Origin: an uncultured Lachnospiraceae bacterium
Lineage (GTDB): Bacteria; Bacillota; Clostridia; Lachnospirales; Lachnospiraceae
DNA: 64,000 nt
Assembly (NCBI GenBank): GCA_902776305.1
Contig: CACYPS010000001.1
Location: 309,025 to 373,024, forward strand
Direction: 5' to 3'
Shown here piece by piece: positions 1 to 9,498 of this stretch. The notes under the pieces are model-generated. The model did no database searches. It was not told where the DNA came from and saw only the letters and a program-made list of their open reading frames with translations. Position numbers and translations under genes: made by a program. Within the stretch, counting starts at the first letter, position 1. Every line of letters starts with the position of its first letter.

Positions 1-565
1 CCGGAAACTCCATCGGAATATCCATGGATCTGGCAATAGTGAGGATGTCAGCTCCCGGTTCGCCTTCATGTCCGATGATCTCCGTGATCCGACCAGATGG
101 ATTCTCATAACGACTGCCGAACTTTAATATTTTCACAACAACTTTGTCCCTGTCTGAAGCTCCGTTCAGTTGTTGCTTCGGCACAATAATAATCTTGTCA
201 TAATGTACATCCTCCGGGAATACCCATCCGATATTCTTCTTCAGAACAAGCGTGCCGATTATCTCGGTCTTTCCGCGCTCAATGACGTGGGTTATCGCAC
301 CCTCGATGCGGCTGAACTTATCGGAATAGACGAGACGTGCCTCGACCCGATCTTTGTGGAGTGCATCGCCGACGGCACTTGCGGGTATAAAAATGTCCTT
401 ACCGGTGATGTCCTCAAGCTGTCCTTCATCCGGCGTCACAAAGCCGAAACCCTTGGCGTTGCCCGTGAAAATGCCGGTGAAAAGACGCTCATGCGGGCGT
501 TTCGGTCTTTTGTGCTTATTTATTTTTATGTTTTTAATCGGTTTCTTAGAATGCTGTCTTTTCAT
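1..565 (-). CDS. rnr: Ribonuclease R, N-terminal part (runs off the window)
   Basis: This is the first 188 codons of a 3'-5' exoribonuclease of the RNB/VacB family, which degrades structured RNA in the cytoplasm. It is cut by the window edge. After a basic leader rich in Lys and Arg (residues 1-30) comes a cold-shock/OB-type segment with GNAKGFGFVTPDE and DIFIPAS, the usual RNase R N-terminal RNA-binding domain, then a second OB-like segment (GWVFPEDVHYDKIIIV). The catalytic RNB domain and S1 domain would lie to the left. The ATG is preceded by GAGG seven bases upstream. It lies downstream of secG on the same strand, an order seen in many Firmicutes, with a terminator and a dispersed repeat between them. 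The family assignment is firm; the missing part cannot be judged. Confidence 0.9.
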   Translation of the reverse strand, partial: MKRQHSKKPIKNIKINKHKRPKRPHERLFTGIFTGNAKGFGFVTPDEGQLEDITGKDIFIPASAVGDALHKDRVEARLVYSDKFSRIEGAITHVIERGKTEIIGTLVLKKNIGWVFPEDVHYDKIIIVPKQQLNGASDRDKVVVKILKFGSRYENPSGRITEIIGHEGEPGADILTIARSMDIPMEFP

Positions 566-585
566 ATTTCCTCTATTCGTTATTA

Positions 586-670
586 AAGAACACCTCGGTG
601 TTCTTGCGGTGACGTACAAGGTGTAAGCACCTTCCTCAGCGCACGTCTGCAATCAACAGAAGGCTTATAT
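586..670. repeat. Dispersed structured repeat, copy A
   Basis: This copy is a diverged relative of the longer copies at 62926 and 63841. It starts with the hairpin AAGAACAC-CTCG-GTGTTCTT (586-605), then a second hairpin AGGTG-TAAG-CACCT, then a shared block around GCACGTCTGC and AGGCTT. The stems differ from the other copies by paired changes. The remaining bases up to 783 hold GC-rich short inverted repeats but no gene that I can support. Confidence 0.7.
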
Positions 671-783
671 CTCAGTGTGAGATGCTCCCCGCCTCTATAG
701 GCGGTGGGCAACAATATAATCTCAGCGGTGGGTGTCAACCCCCCACTGATATATACGCTCCGCGCACTTATCATACATTCACA

Positions 784-804
784 TCACGAGTATTGCGCGA
801 AGAA
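784..804. repeat. Fragment of the ATTCTTCATCGCG element near secG
   Basis: ATCACGAGTATTGCGCGAAGAA matches the right arm of the dispersed palindrome with one base missing, beside the secG terminator. Confidence 0.55.
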
Positions 805-808
805 AAAA

Positions 809-832
809 GACCTCTGCTTCCAAGCAGAGGCC
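809..832 (-). terminator. Rho-independent terminator of secG
   Basis: On the minus strand GGCCTCTGC and GCAGAGGTC form a stem around TTGGAA, followed directly by six Ts. It sits about 30 bases after the secG stop and separates secG from rnr. Confidence 0.85.
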
Positions 833-861
833 TTACATGATTACAATACTTCTCACAACTT

Positions 862-1104
862 TCAACCAAGGAACTTCATAGAAAGTACGATGGAAAGAAC
901 AAAGAAGATAACAGCCATAACTTTGGTTGCTTTCTCGAGACCGCCTTCCATCGAGCGTCCCCTGTTCTGTCCCCAATATGTCTCAGCCGCACCGGCAATA
1001 GCGCCGAGACCGGCGTCCTTACCTTCCTGCATAAGAACAATGACAGTGAGACCTATACAATCAATAACATAAATGATTGTGAGAACAATCTTTAAGATAT
1101 CCAT
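862..1104 (-). CDS. secG: Preprotein translocase subunit SecG
   Basis: This is an 80-residue integral membrane protein that joins SecY and SecE in the SecYEG channel and assists protein export. It shows the SecG plan: a first membrane helix (about residues 4-24), a cytoplasmic loop with the family signature VLMQEGKDAGLGAIAG and a Trp-Gly pair (TYWGQNRGR), then a second helix (about 58-78). The length fits the family's usual 70-80 residues. The ATG has GAGGTGA just upstream and a matching promoter at 1135-1163. It is followed by a terminator and then rnr. Confidence 0.93.
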   Translation of the reverse strand: MDILKIVLTIIYVIDCIGLTVIVLMQEGKDAGLGAIAGAAETYWGQNRGRSMEGGLEKATKVMAVIFFVLSIVLSMKFLG

Positions 1105-1134
1105 ACTTCACCTCTTCAAAACAAGCTAAATGAA

Positions 1135-1163
1135 ATAATATCATAAAGGTTTTCAAAGCGCAA
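1135..1163 (-). promoter_or_regulatory. Sigma-A promoter for secG
   Basis: On the minus strand TTGCGC (1158-1163), a 17-base spacer and TATTAT (1135-1140) lie 31 bases ahead of the secG ATG. The 318-base gap between secG and gpmI otherwise holds only this promoter and the divergent gpmI promoter. Confidence 0.6.
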
Positions 1164-1302
1164 TACATAATATTATAAATATTCCTGCTTCTTTAGCACT
1201 GAATCTTCTGCTTCATTCCGGTATACGTATCCGATTCGTGATTCTTTCGTTCATTTTCCCCAAAAGCATCCCTCTTTTCAGGTATTTTTCTGGTTAAGTT
1301 TC

Positions 1303-1331
1303 TTTACTTTGCAGGAACAGTGAAGTAAAAT
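1303..1331 (+). promoter_or_regulatory. Candidate sigma-A promoter for gpmI
   Basis: TTTACT (1303-1308), a 17-base spacer and TAAAAT (1326-1331) point towards gpmI and imply a leader of about 85 bases. The -35 is only a partial match to consensus. Confidence 0.45.
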
Positions 1332-1422
1332 AGTAGTAGTATCAGGCGCAATCTATGGTTATAACAGGCTCCGCCAAAACCCAACTGCGGAAAAAGCCTG
1401 CATTATAAGAAAAGGAGAAACT

Positions 1423-2970
1423 ATGAGCGACAAAAGACCAACAGTATTAATGATCCTCGATGGTTACGGACTCAGCGACACAGTTGAGCATAATGCCGTA
1501 GCGATGGCAAATACGCCGGTTATGGACGAGCTGGAAGCTACCTGCCCGTTCCAGAAAGGCTATGCAGCAGGTATGGCAGTAGGTCTTCCGGACGGCCAGA
1601 TGGGCAACTCCGAAGTAGGCCACATGAATATGGGCGCAGGCCGCATTATCTATCAGGAACTCACCCGTATTTCCAAGGCAATCGATGATGGCGATTTCTT
1701 CAAGAACGAGGAGCTTATTGCAGCCGTTCAGAACGCTCTGGACAACGACTCCTCTCTTCATTTAATGGGACTTCTCTCTGACGGTGGTGTACACAGCCAC
1801 AATACTCACCTCTACGGACTCCTTAAGCTTGCTAAGAACATGGGTCTCAAGAAAGTATATGTTCACTGCTTCATGGACGGCCGCGACACACCGCCCGAAT
1901 CAGGCAAGGGCTTTATCGAAGCTCTCGAAGCTAACATGGCTATGATCGGTGCCGGCGCAATCGCTACAGTTGCTGGCCGCTACTATGCAATGGACCGCGA
2001 TAACAACTGGGATCGTGTAAAACTCGCTTACGATGCCATGACCAAGGGTGAAGGCGTCCAGGTCAAGAGTGCGGTTGAAGGCATGGCTGCTTCTTACGCA
2101 GACGGCAAGCCGGATGAATTCGTTCTTCCGTTCGTAGTACAGAAAGACGGCGCTCCGACAGCTACGATCAAAGACGGCGATTCCGTTATCTTCTTCAACT
2201 TCCGTCCGGACCGTGCCCGTGAAATGACACGTGCTTTCTGCATCGATGATTTCACAGGCTTCGACAGAGGCCCGAGAATCGTTACCAAGTTCGTCGTATT
2301 CACGGACTATGATGCAACAATCCCGAACAAGGATGTTGCGTTCAAGAAACAGGTCATCACAAACTCCTTCGGCGAATATCTCTCCAAGCTCGGCATGAAG
2401 CAGCTCCGCACAGCTGAGACAGAGAAATATGCACACGTAACATTCTTCTTCAACGGCGGCGTTGAGGAACCGTTCCCGGGCGAAGACAGAGTTCTTATTC
2501 CGTCCCCGAAGGTCGCTACATATGACCTTAAGCCGGAAATGAGTGCGTTCGAAGTATGCGATGCTCTCTGCGGTGCTATCAGAAGCGGCAAGTATGACTC
2601 TATCGTAGTCAACTTCGCAAACGGCGACATGGTCGGACATACCGGCATCGAAGCTGCTGCAATCAAAGCTGTTGAAGCTGTTGACAAGGTAGTCGGCAGA
2701 GTCGTTGAGGCGATCAAGGAAGTCAACGGACAGCTGTTCATCTGCGCTGACCACGGCAACTGCGACAAGATGGTCGACGAAAAGACCGGCAAGCCGTTCA
2801 CAGCTCATACAACGAACCCGGTTCCGTTCATCCTTGTAAATGCTGATCCGAAGTGGGATCTGGCAGAAGGCGGACGTCTCTGCGACATCATCCCGACTCT
2901 GCTCGGTCTTATGGGACTTGAGCAGCCTGCAGAGATGACAGGTAGATGCCTGCTTGTCGAGAAGAAATAA
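1423..2970 (+). CDS. gpmI: 2,3-bisphosphoglycerate-independent phosphoglycerate mutase
   Basis: This glycolytic enzyme interconverts 3- and 2-phosphoglycerate through a phosphoserine intermediate, using two Mn2+ ions. The 515-residue length is normal for iPGM. Asp13 in LILD-type motif ILDGYG and Ser63 in MGNSEVGHMNMGAGR are the metal ligand and phosphoserine. GRDTPP, GRYYAMDRD, the C-terminal DMVGHTG and CADHGNCD supply further substrate and metal ligands. The ATG follows AAAAGGAG at good spacing. It stands alone on the plus strand, away from the gapA-pgk-tpiA run at 7.3-10.7 kb, rather than inside one glycolytic operon. The perfect match to family motifs makes the call firm. Confidence 0.97.
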   Translation: MSDKRPTVLMILDGYGLSDTVEHNAVAMANTPVMDELEATCPFQKGYAAGMAVGLPDGQMGNSEVGHMNMGAGRIIYQELTRISKAIDDGDFFKNEELIAAVQNALDNDSSLHLMGLLSDGGVHSHNTHLYGLLKLAKNMGLKKVYVHCFMDGRDTPPESGKGFIEALEANMAMIGAGAIATVAGRYYAMDRDNNWDRVKLAYDAMTKGEGVQVKSAVEGMAASYADGKPDEFVLPFVVQKDGAPTATIKDGDSVIFFNFRPDRAREMTRAFCIDDFTGFDRGPRIVTKFVVFTDYDATIPNKDVAFKKQVITNSFGEYLSKLGMKQLRTAETEKYAHVTFFFNGGVEEPFPGEDRVLIPSPKVATYDLKPEMSAFEVCDALCGAIRSGKYDSIVVNFANGDMVGHTGIEAAAIKAVEAVDKVVGRVVEAIKEVNGQLFICADHGNCDKMVDEKTGKPFTAHTTNPVPFILVNADPKWDLAEGGRLCDIIPTLLGLMGLEQPAEMTGRCLLVEKK

Positions 2971-3039
2971 TCTCTTCGCTTTTCATACTGAAATCAAGGA
3001 AATCTTTCAGTATATTTCCTTGAGTAATAAAGTCAGAAA

Positions 3040-3067
3040 CAGGGCTGTCGCATCTGCGGCAGCCCTG
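3040..3067 (+). terminator. Terminator of gpmI (GGCTGTCGC-type hairpin)
   Basis: CAGGGCTGTCGC and GCGGCAGCCCTG form a 12-bp stem with one G-U pair around ATCT, followed by TAATTCTTTTATT. The stem sequence recurs in other intergenic hairpins of this window (36941, 42158, 54538). Confidence 0.75.
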
Positions 3068-3073
3068 TAATTC

Positions 3074-3145
3074 TTTTATTCTTCATCGCGCAATACTCGT
3101 GACGTAAGCCTATGATACGCGCGCAAAGTGATGCTCGTCTTCATC
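3074..3145. repeat. Dispersed ATTCTTCATCGCG element
   Basis: This stretch contains ATTCTTCATCGCGCAATACTC and, further on, a second TCTTCATCGCGCAAT. Its middle (gatacgcgcgcaaagtgatg) is the reverse complement of part of the copy at the right end of the window, so it is an inverted, partial copy of the same family. Confidence 0.6.
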
Positions 3146-3170
3146 GCGCAATATGTGTCCGTAATCTTTT

Positions 3171-6100
3171 TTATCCCCGTCTCCTTCTTAATCCGGTCCG
3201 AATCACAAAGCAGGCTATAACGGTGCATACAACCCACAATACCGGCCGGGATTCATCTCCTGTCTTTGCCGCCGGGACAGTTGTCGCGCCGGTTCCGCTT
3301 CCTTCTCTCTTCGAAGCTTCCGAAGTTGATTTCGATGAGACGCCCTGCGATGCGCTGTTTCGAGGTGTGACAGTCACCCGAGGTTTTGCTGAAACAGTAG
3401 CCTGAGGCTTAACTGTAGCGCTCGGCCCCGGCTTTCCGGTAACACCTGTAGGAGACGGGCCGATACTCCAGGTGACGGTCTTATCTTCTGTGGTTCCGTC
3501 CTCCCATGTGCACCAGTCCGGATCTTTCAGTTTTAAAGTGGCAGTGTACGTACCGGTCTCGGTCCCCACATTTCCCGTAATGGTATAGTAACCTTCCGGG
3601 CTTTGACGAACACCCGTCTGTTCTTTCCCTTTGTAAACAAGTCCTTTCCTTGCAGAAGGAATTTTTATGGCAAATGTATCCCACCAGGGAGCTACAGCCT
3701 CTCCTACCTTAGTTGAACGGCTGACAGGATTCAGATAATTATCACCCTCGCGGACGCTGTTTCCGAATACATACAGTACGCCCTTATATTCAGCCGAACA
3801 TACCATGACCAGATTATCATATGAGGCTCTTTTTCCGTATGGAATGTATTCCTCTTCTGACAGGATATATGTATCCGCATCAAGAACTCTGTCTCCGGCC
3901 GCATCGATGTAACCTTCGCCTTCTTCGGCTTCTACCCCTGAGTAACCGACAAGGTAAATATTCCGGTATCCTGTAATCACCTCATGAGCAGGATAATTTC
4001 CTGTAGGTAAATCTGTATGCGGATAGCACTCAGATGTTTTACCGGTTCTGCCGGCTCCTATTTCAATTCTCTGTACCAGCTCCCTGCTCTCCTCTGATTT
4101 TCCGTTCTGAAAAATTAAACCTCCGGAAACATAGATAGCTTTTCCGTCGGTAGCAGTGCGTGGGGAAAGTACCGCAGTTTCAAGCTCTCCGACAAATTTG
4201 TCATCATCACCTGCTATATCCATATAATTAATGATTTTGCAAAATTCGTCAGAATCGGTGTCTTTGTTATACTTTTCCCCTCCTATCGTGTATAAATCTC
4301 CGTTCATGTTGACCAGTGAAGATTTTTGGTATACTCCCCAGTCAAGATCCTTCCACAGACCTGTTCTCGGACTATAAGAGAATACTGTTGTATAAAGCTT
4401 TTCCCCTTTTCTGTAAGTTCCGCTGACGAGAAGTTTCCCCCTGTAACCTGCGACAGATATGTAGGCCATCGCTTCAGGCATATCTGCTACTTTTTCCCAG
4501 CTCTTTTCTTCCGGCGAATACCGTAACACACTTTTTGCATAATTGTCATCATAGTCAAGCTGATCATGTAGCAGTACATAAATATAGTCATTTAATCCCA
4601 AGATAGCAGCTACGGCACATCCTTTCGGATTAAGCTCTTTAGGAATATCGGGTATATCTGTTTCATAGAGAGGAACTGCATGATCGGAAGACGAGTCCGG
4701 AACGGTAAAAAGAAATGAGCCCGACCCAAATCCCGCGTCTGTCTTCACCTGCACGATTTGAATTCCGCTCCTCATACCTGAAGGACAGCGTACGATGACC
4801 CTCTCGTCACTCCAGCTGACAGATTGCGCCTCTGTACCGGATATTATGACATTTCCGCCCTCGCCGAAGTTTTTTCCGGTTATCAGAATCGTTTTATCCG
4901 TATCACCGGTCACAATAGCTGTGATAACAGGCCCGTAGTCTCCCGGAGATACCCCCATATCAATCGCTCCATGGGATGAACAGGACTCAAGATGCTCCTT
5001 TTCAAGAACTCTTGATTTTATCTCACTTACGACCTCAGCGGCACTTGCCTTATTCCTGTCTCGTCCGCAATACAGAATTGCTGCCTCCGCCGCAACATGC
5101 GGGCAAGCCATTGAAGTGCCGTCCATGAAAGTATATGGAAGCAGAGCGGCGGTATTTGAACCGGCACCGATCTGATCTATAAAAATTGTCTCTCCGGCCA
5201 TAAACGACCCTTCCGGTTTATAGACATTTACATTAAGCCGAATAAAGTTCTGAGAACCGTCTTCTGTCCTGTGAAGAGGTATTTCGGTCCCCTTCTGCAA
5301 AAGTTCGGGAACATTGCTTATCGAGACTATACTCCAGTTTCCGCAAACATCGTTATCTAAAGATTTTGCCGCTATTCTCTTCCCATCCTTTCCCGTACCC
5401 TGTCTGTCGATGCTGCAGACATGCTGGCCGCCCGGTATATAAATTGCAAGAGATGTATACAAGACCTGTTCATTATCTCCAACGGGAATGTCAATAGAAA
5501 ATGAAAAAGCGGATAATCCTTCTCTGACCTCGTCCAATGATACTTTGAGAGCTTTTCCGTCATGATCATATGAATACCCGTCAGCAGACTGCGAAGCTGA
5601 CAGTTTAACAGCACTCAAGTCTCCTGAGTTGACAATGGGTACAGAATCAAATTCCGTATTATAATAGGCTGCATTCGGATCGAAAGAACCGAAATAAGTT
5701 TTTGAACTATCAGCTTTTTTCTTTGTGCTTACAGAAGAAAGAATTGAGACTCCCGGTGCATAGACATCCGTATCGCCCGCTCCGTAATTTGAAAAATGCG
5801 CTTTTTCGTATGTCGGTGTAGCTGCATTCACAATCACAGTGTTCGAACTTTTCGAATACGGGAGATTTGAATTATCGCTCAAATCAAAACAGGTACTTTC
5901 ATTGCCGGAAGAATACACACATACAATTCCTCGCTTCTCAAGTTCTTCAATTTCGGAAACCATAAGAGGGCATGTTATCTCTCCGCTGTATGAATTACTC
6001 GTGACTCGCACATCAACTCCGGAATCCGCCGCATCACATACAAATGCCATTGCCTTGACAATCGCAAGATCCGTCATTGTATTATCCTCTTCTATCACCT

Positions 6101-7226
6101 TGATTGCCATGATCCTGCATCCCGAAGCCAGTCCACTGATTCCTTTCCCGTCCCATGCACCGGCAATGACACCCGCGCAATGCGTTCCATGTGATTCATA
6201 ATCCATCGGATTCTTTTTATCTCCGGTCTCGGCTGTGTTTATTCCGTAGGGACCGCACTGCAGCTTTTCCTGAAGCTCAGACGGAAAGACATACATGACA
6301 TCCTTCAGATCCGGATGTTCATAATCGACACCGCAATCAATGACAGCAACAACGCCCGCCGCGTTCTGACTACCTGTTTCGTTCCAGTTCGGTGAATGCA
6401 CATTATACAGATCTGCCGGATCATACTCTGTAACCGGTGTATAAGAATTGCCCGCATATTCCCACTGATACTTTGTCAAGTCGAAAGAACTATCTTCCGG
6501 GCTTGTGCCAACCAGAAGGCTTGTATCATCACTGCCTTGTTCGCTTACATCTTCCTCTGCGTCTTTCTCCGAAGGTTCCGTAGAATAAGGTTCATGGATA
6601 TAGTTCGGCTGCGCATACAATACGCCCGTCTCACGAAGAACTTCCGACAAAAGTTCCCTCGTGCTCCTGTTCTCATCCTCGATAAGAAGCACGGAAATCC
6701 TGTCCTCTGATTCACTGTTAACGTCGTCAGGCGTTTCAGATCCGGAAAAGCCTATCAGTTCCTCTTCAAAAGCCGGTGCAAGAACTTCACCGGTCGCCTC
6801 CACATAGCTCTCAGCGCTAATCCCGTCAATCAGAACAGCATTGTCTACCAGAGATGTTGTACCGGACAGATTTGCAGATCCGTCACCCTCTTCAAGTCCA
6901 TGTTCCTCTTCGGAACTTTCGTTTCCGGTGCCAACTACATCTGATGAGCCTGTCAGCTCTTCAAAGCTCCCGTGAAACCTGTCGTAGAGTACCAGCACCT
7001 GCCCTTCAACATACTCTCCGTCCGCGCACAGTTTCTCCACCTTCTCTTCGAGGGTCTCATTGTCCGGACTTTCACTTTCTTCATCTGAAAGTCTGTCATC
7101 GTAATCGGTGTCATACAACATCTCAGCCTGAGTCAGGCATTGTAAAGAAGCTGTTGCGACTGAAAAAACAAGTAGGATGGCCAGAATCAACTTTATCCTG
7201 CCGGTCACGGAAGTTTTCTTTCTCAT
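3171..7226 (-). CDS. Large secreted subtilase (S8) with TIG and Kelch-like domains and a cell-wall anchor tail
   Basis: This is a predicted extracellular serine protease of 1,351 residues. From the ATG start: signal peptide (about 10-33), acidic propeptide ending near an S8-prodomain-like segment (about 175-210), then the catalytic domain with Asp297 in AVIDCGVD (Cys replaces the usual Thr), His346 in SHGTHCAG, oxyanion Asn442 in SSGNE and Ser705 in MDGTSMACPH. About 260 residues separate Asn442 and Ser705; the insert looks like a beta-sandwich. An IPT/TIG domain (about 763-842), Kelch-like repeats, a Gly-Tyr-type surface domain (about 1205-1270) and a Pro/Thr linker follow. The end is AAKTGD, one membrane helix and RRRRG, like a sortase signal. 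An upstream in-frame GTG at 7238 coincides with the AGGTG ribosome site, so the ATG is preferred. Its substrate is unknown. Confidence 0.85.
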   Translation of the reverse strand: MRKKTSVTGRIKLILAILLVFSVATASLQCLTQAEMLYDTDYDDRLSDEESESPDNETLEEKVEKLCADGEYVEGQVLVLYDRFHGSFEELTGSSDVVGTGNESSEEEHGLEEGDGSANLSGTTSLVDNAVLIDGISAESYVEATGEVLAPAFEEELIGFSGSETPDDVNSESEDRISVLLIEDENRSTRELLSEVLRETGVLYAQPNYIHEPYSTEPSEKDAEEDVSEQGSDDTSLLVGTSPEDSSFDLTKYQWEYAGNSYTPVTEYDPADLYNVHSPNWNETGSQNAAGVVAVIDCGVDYEHPDLKDVMYVFPSELQEKLQCGPYGINTAETGDKKNPMDYESHGTHCAGVIAGAWDGKGISGLASGCRIMAIKVIEEDNTMTDLAIVKAMAFVCDAADSGVDVRVTSNSYSGEITCPLMVSEIEELEKRGIVCVYSSGNESTCFDLSDNSNLPYSKSSNTVIVNAATPTYEKAHFSNYGAGDTDVYAPGVSILSSVSTKKKADSSKTYFGSFDPNAAYYNTEFDSVPIVNSGDLSAVKLSASQSADGYSYDHDGKALKVSLDEVREGLSAFSFSIDIPVGDNEQVLYTSLAIYIPGGQHVCSIDRQGTGKDGKRIAAKSLDNDVCGNWSIVSISNVPELLQKGTEIPLHRTEDGSQNFIRLNVNVYKPEGSFMAGETIFIDQIGAGSNTAALLPYTFMDGTSMACPHVAAEAAILYCGRDRNKASAAEVVSEIKSRVLEKEHLESCSSHGAIDMGVSPGDYGPVITAIVTGDTDKTILITGKNFGEGGNVIISGTEAQSVSWSDERVIVRCPSGMRSGIQIVQVKTDAGFGSGSFLFTVPDSSSDHAVPLYETDIPDIPKELNPKGCAVAAILGLNDYIYVLLHDQLDYDDNYAKSVLRYSPEEKSWEKVADMPEAMAYISVAGYRGKLLVSGTYRKGEKLYTTVFSYSPRTGLWKDLDWGVYQKSSLVNMNGDLYTIGGEKYNKDTDSDEFCKIINYMDIAGDDDKFVGELETAVLSPRTATDGKAIYVSGGLIFQNGKSEESRELVQRIEIGAGRTGKTSECYPHTDLPTGNYPAHEVITGYRNIYLVGYSGVEAEEGEGYIDAAGDRVLDADTYILSEEEYIPYGKRASYDNLVMVCSAEYKGVLYVFGNSVREGDNYLNPVSRSTKVGEAVAPWWDTFAIKIPSARKGLVYKGKEQTGVRQSPEGYYTITGNVGTETGTYTATLKLKDPDWCTWEDGTTEDKTVTWSIGPSPTGVTGKPGPSATVKPQATVSAKPRVTVTPRNSASQGVSSKSTSEASKREGSGTGATTVPAAKTGDESRPVLWVVCTVIACFVIRTGLRRRRG

Positions 7227-7265
7227 AGTCTGTGTCACCTCATAGTGGTCTTTTTCTCAAAGAAA

Positions 7266-7294
7266 CGGGCTGCGGCATTACTTGCCGCAGCCCG
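7266..7294 (-). terminator. Terminator of tpiA
   Basis: A perfect 11-bp stem (CGGGCTGCGGC with GCCGCAGCCCG) with a 7-base loop ends in TTTCTTT on the minus strand, 28 bases after the tpiA stop. It closes the glycolytic run before the subtilase gene. Confidence 0.85.
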
Positions 7295-7322
7295 CAAAAT
7301 CCCGGATATAATTCAAATTGAA

Positions 7323-8075
7323 TTATTTGTTGTAATGAATAATATCAGCGAAGCTCGGCTTCAGGGAAGCGCCGCCAACAAGGCCGCCATCGATGTTCGG
7401 CTTAGCGAACAGCTCAGCTGCGTTGCCGCCGTTTACAGAACCGCCGTAAAGGACGCGAACTTCTTCAGCAACCTCTGCACCGTAAAGCTCAACAAGGAGT
7501 GCACGGATCCATCCGCAAACTTCCTCAGCCTGATCTGATGTAGCTGTAACGCCTGTTCCGATAGCCCAGATCGGCTCATAAGCGATAACTACGTTCTTAA
7601 CAGCGTCAGCATCTACGCCGAGAAGACCGATCTTAACCTGCTGACGAACCCATTCCTGAGTTACGCCCTGCTCTCTCTGTGTAAGAGATTCGCCGCAGCA
7701 CATAAGAGGAGTAATGCCATGCTCAATGGCCTTGAGGACTTTCTTGTTAACGATTTCATCTGTCTCAGCGAAGTATTCACGTCTCTCGGAATGTCCGATG
7801 ATGACATACTTAACACCAAGGTCATCCAGCATAGACGGAGCAATCTCGCCTGTGAAAGCACCCTTCTCTTCGAAGTACATATTCTCAGCACCGATCTTGA
7901 TATTTGTTCCTTCAGCTGCTGCAAGAGCTGCCGGAAGGTCGATTGCCGGTACGCAGAAGAGGACGTCTACGTCGTCAGATGCGAAAGCTGCCTTATTCTC
8001 GTTAATAAAAGCTGCTGCCTCAGCCGGTGTCATGTTCATTTTCCAGTTTCCTGCTGCAAGGATACGTCTTGCCAT
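7323..8075 (-). CDS. tpiA: Triosephosphate isomerase
   Basis: This enzyme interconverts dihydroxyacetone phosphate and glyceraldehyde 3-phosphate in glycolysis. The 250-residue protein has every catalytic element: Lys12 in GNWKMN, His95 in IIGHSERR, Glu167 in [11 protein letters not shown], and the phosphate-gripping YGGSVN and [10 protein letters not shown] loops. The ATG at 8075 lies nine bases after AGGAGG and gives the standard [12 protein letters not shown] start. An in-frame GTG at 8084 touches the ribosome site and was rejected. It is the last gene of gapA-pgk-tpiA; a strong hairpin (8164-8193) separates it from pgk. Confidence 0.97.
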   Translation of the reverse strand: MARRILAAGNWKMNMTPAEAAAFINENKAAFASDDVDVLFCVPAIDLPAALAAAEGTNIKIGAENMYFEEKGAFTGEIAPSMLDDLGVKYVIIGHSERREYFAETDEIVNKKVLKAIEHGITPLMCCGESLTQREQGVTQEWVRQQVKIGLLGVDADAVKNVVIAYEPIWAIGTGVTATSDQAEEVCGWIRALLVELYGAEVAEEVRVLYGGSVNGGNAAELFAKPNIDGGLVGGASLKPSFADIIHYNK

Positions 8076-8163
8076 GGGTATCACCCTCCTTATAATTTAA
8101 TTGGGAGCCGCCGGCTTTTGCTACTCACTAACTGTAAGCTGCACCGTCGGCTGTTATCTCGAA

Positions 8164-8193
8164 CAGATTGTGTGCCGTAGGACACACAATCTG
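8164..8193 (-). promoter_or_regulatory. Perfect 11-bp hairpin between pgk and tpiA
   Basis: CAGATTGTGTG (minus strand) pairs perfectly with CACACAATCTG across an 8-base loop. No T-run follows (TTCGAGATAA), so it does not look like a simple terminator. It could stabilise or process the pgk-tpiA transcript. The 218-base gap holds no other recognised element. Confidence 0.5.
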
Positions 8194-8292
8194 CTTCTCA
8201 CGTTTGGTCTTATATATTACCTGTCATACATAGAAGCTGCACAGGCATATACTCCGTCAAAAGTATAGTGAATCGATTCGATTCTTACTCAA

Positions 8293-9498
8293 TTATTTGT
8301 CGTTAGCTGCTGCAACGCCCGGAAGCTCCTTGCCTTCAAGGAATTCAAGGGAAGCGCCGCCGCCTGTGGAGATGTGGCTCATCTTCGGGCCATAGCCGAG
8401 CTGGTTAACAGCTGCTGCGGAATCGCCGCCGCCGATGATTGTTGTAGCTTCTGTCTCAGCCAGAGCAGCTGCAACTGCCTTTGTACCTGCAGCAAGGATC
8501 GGATTCTCGAAAACGCCCATCGGGCCGTTCCATACGACTGTCTTAGCGGACTTAACAGCATCGCTGTAAAGCTCGATTGTCTTCGGTCCAATATCCATAC
8601 CCATCTTGTCAGCCGGGATTGCATCTGCATCTACAGTTACTGTAGCGATCTCAGCATCGATCGGGTTCGGGAAAGAATCTGTGCAGACTGTGTCTACCGG
8701 CAGATAGAGCTTCTTGCCGAGAGCAGCTGCCTTGTCGATCATTTCCTTGCAGTAGTCAAGCTTTGTCTCATCGCAAAGAGACTTGCCGATTTCAAAGCCC
8801 TGAGCCTTCAGGAATGTGTAAGCCATACCACCACCGATGATAAGTGTATCGCACTTCTCAAGAAGGTTGGAGATAACGTTCAGCTTGTCAGCAACCTTAG
8901 CGCCGCCAAGGATAGCTACGAACGGACGAACCGGATTCTCAACAGCGTTGCCGAGGAAATCGATTTCTTTCTGCATCAGATAACCAACTGCGCATGTGTC
9001 GATGTACTGTGTAACACCAACGTTGGAGCAGTGTGCACGATGAGCTGTTCCGAAAGCATCGTTGACAAATACATCAGCGAGAGAAGCAAGTTCCTTGGAG
9101 AACTCTTCGCCGTTCTTTGTCTCTTCCTTGCGATAACGTGTATTCTGAAGAAGAACAACATCGCCATCCTTCATAGCTGCTACAGCTGCCTTAGCATTCT
9201 CGCCGACAACATTGTCATCAGCTGCGAATACAACTTCCTGGCCAAGGAGCTCGGAAAGACGTACAGCAACAGGAGCAAGTGAGAGTTCCGGCTTCGGCTC
9301 ACCCTTCGGCTTGCCAAGGTGGCTGCAAAGGATAACCTTTCCGCCGTCAGCGATCAGCTTCTTGATTGTCGGAAGAGCTGCGACGAGACGGTTCTCATCG
9401 GTGATAACGCCAGCCTTCAGCGGTACGTTAAAATCGCAGCGGCAAAGGACGCGCAGGCCTTTTACGTTGATGTCATCAACAGACTTTTTGTTAAGCAT
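8293..9498 (-). CDS. pgk: Phosphoglycerate kinase
   Basis: This cytoplasmic kinase makes ATP from ADP while converting 1,3-bisphosphoglycerate to 3-phosphoglycerate. The 401-residue monomer has the N-domain substrate site ([31 protein letters not shown]) and the C-domain nucleotide site ([29 protein letters not shown]). The ATG at 9498 lies ten bases after AGGAGG; the in-frame TTG at 9507 lies almost on the ribosome site and was rejected. It follows gapA, but a terminator and about 200 bases lie between them, so pgk probably also has its own promoter or depends on readthrough. Confidence 0.97.
   Translation of the reverse strand: MLNKKSVDDINVKGLRVLCRCDFNVPLKAGVITDENRLVAALPTIKKLIADGGKVILCSHLGKPKGEPKPELSLAPVAVRLSELLGQEVVFAADDNVVGENAKAAVAAMKDGDVVLLQNTRYRKEETKNGEEFSKELASLADVFVNDAFGTAHRAHCSNVGVTQYIDTCAVGYLMQKEIDFLGNAVENPVRPFVAILGGAKVADKLNVISNLLEKCDTLIIGGGMAYTFLKAQGFEIGKSLCDETKLDYCKEMIDKAAALGKKLYLPVDTVCTDSFPNPIDAEIATVTVDADAIPADKMGMDIGPKTIELYSDAVKSAKTVVWNGPMGVFENPILAAGTKAVAAALAETEATTIIGGGDSAAAVNQLGYGPKMSHISTGGGASLEFLEGKELPGVAAANDK

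Noticed and set aside
1900-2808. 302-codon minus-strand frame inside gpmI
   Set aside because: It is antisense to conserved gpmI codons and has an unlikely composition, rich in Cys, Ser and His.
8374-9282. 302-codon plus-strand frame inside pgk
   Set aside because: It is a shadow of pgk. Composition is Cys/Ser-rich and no start signal is present.
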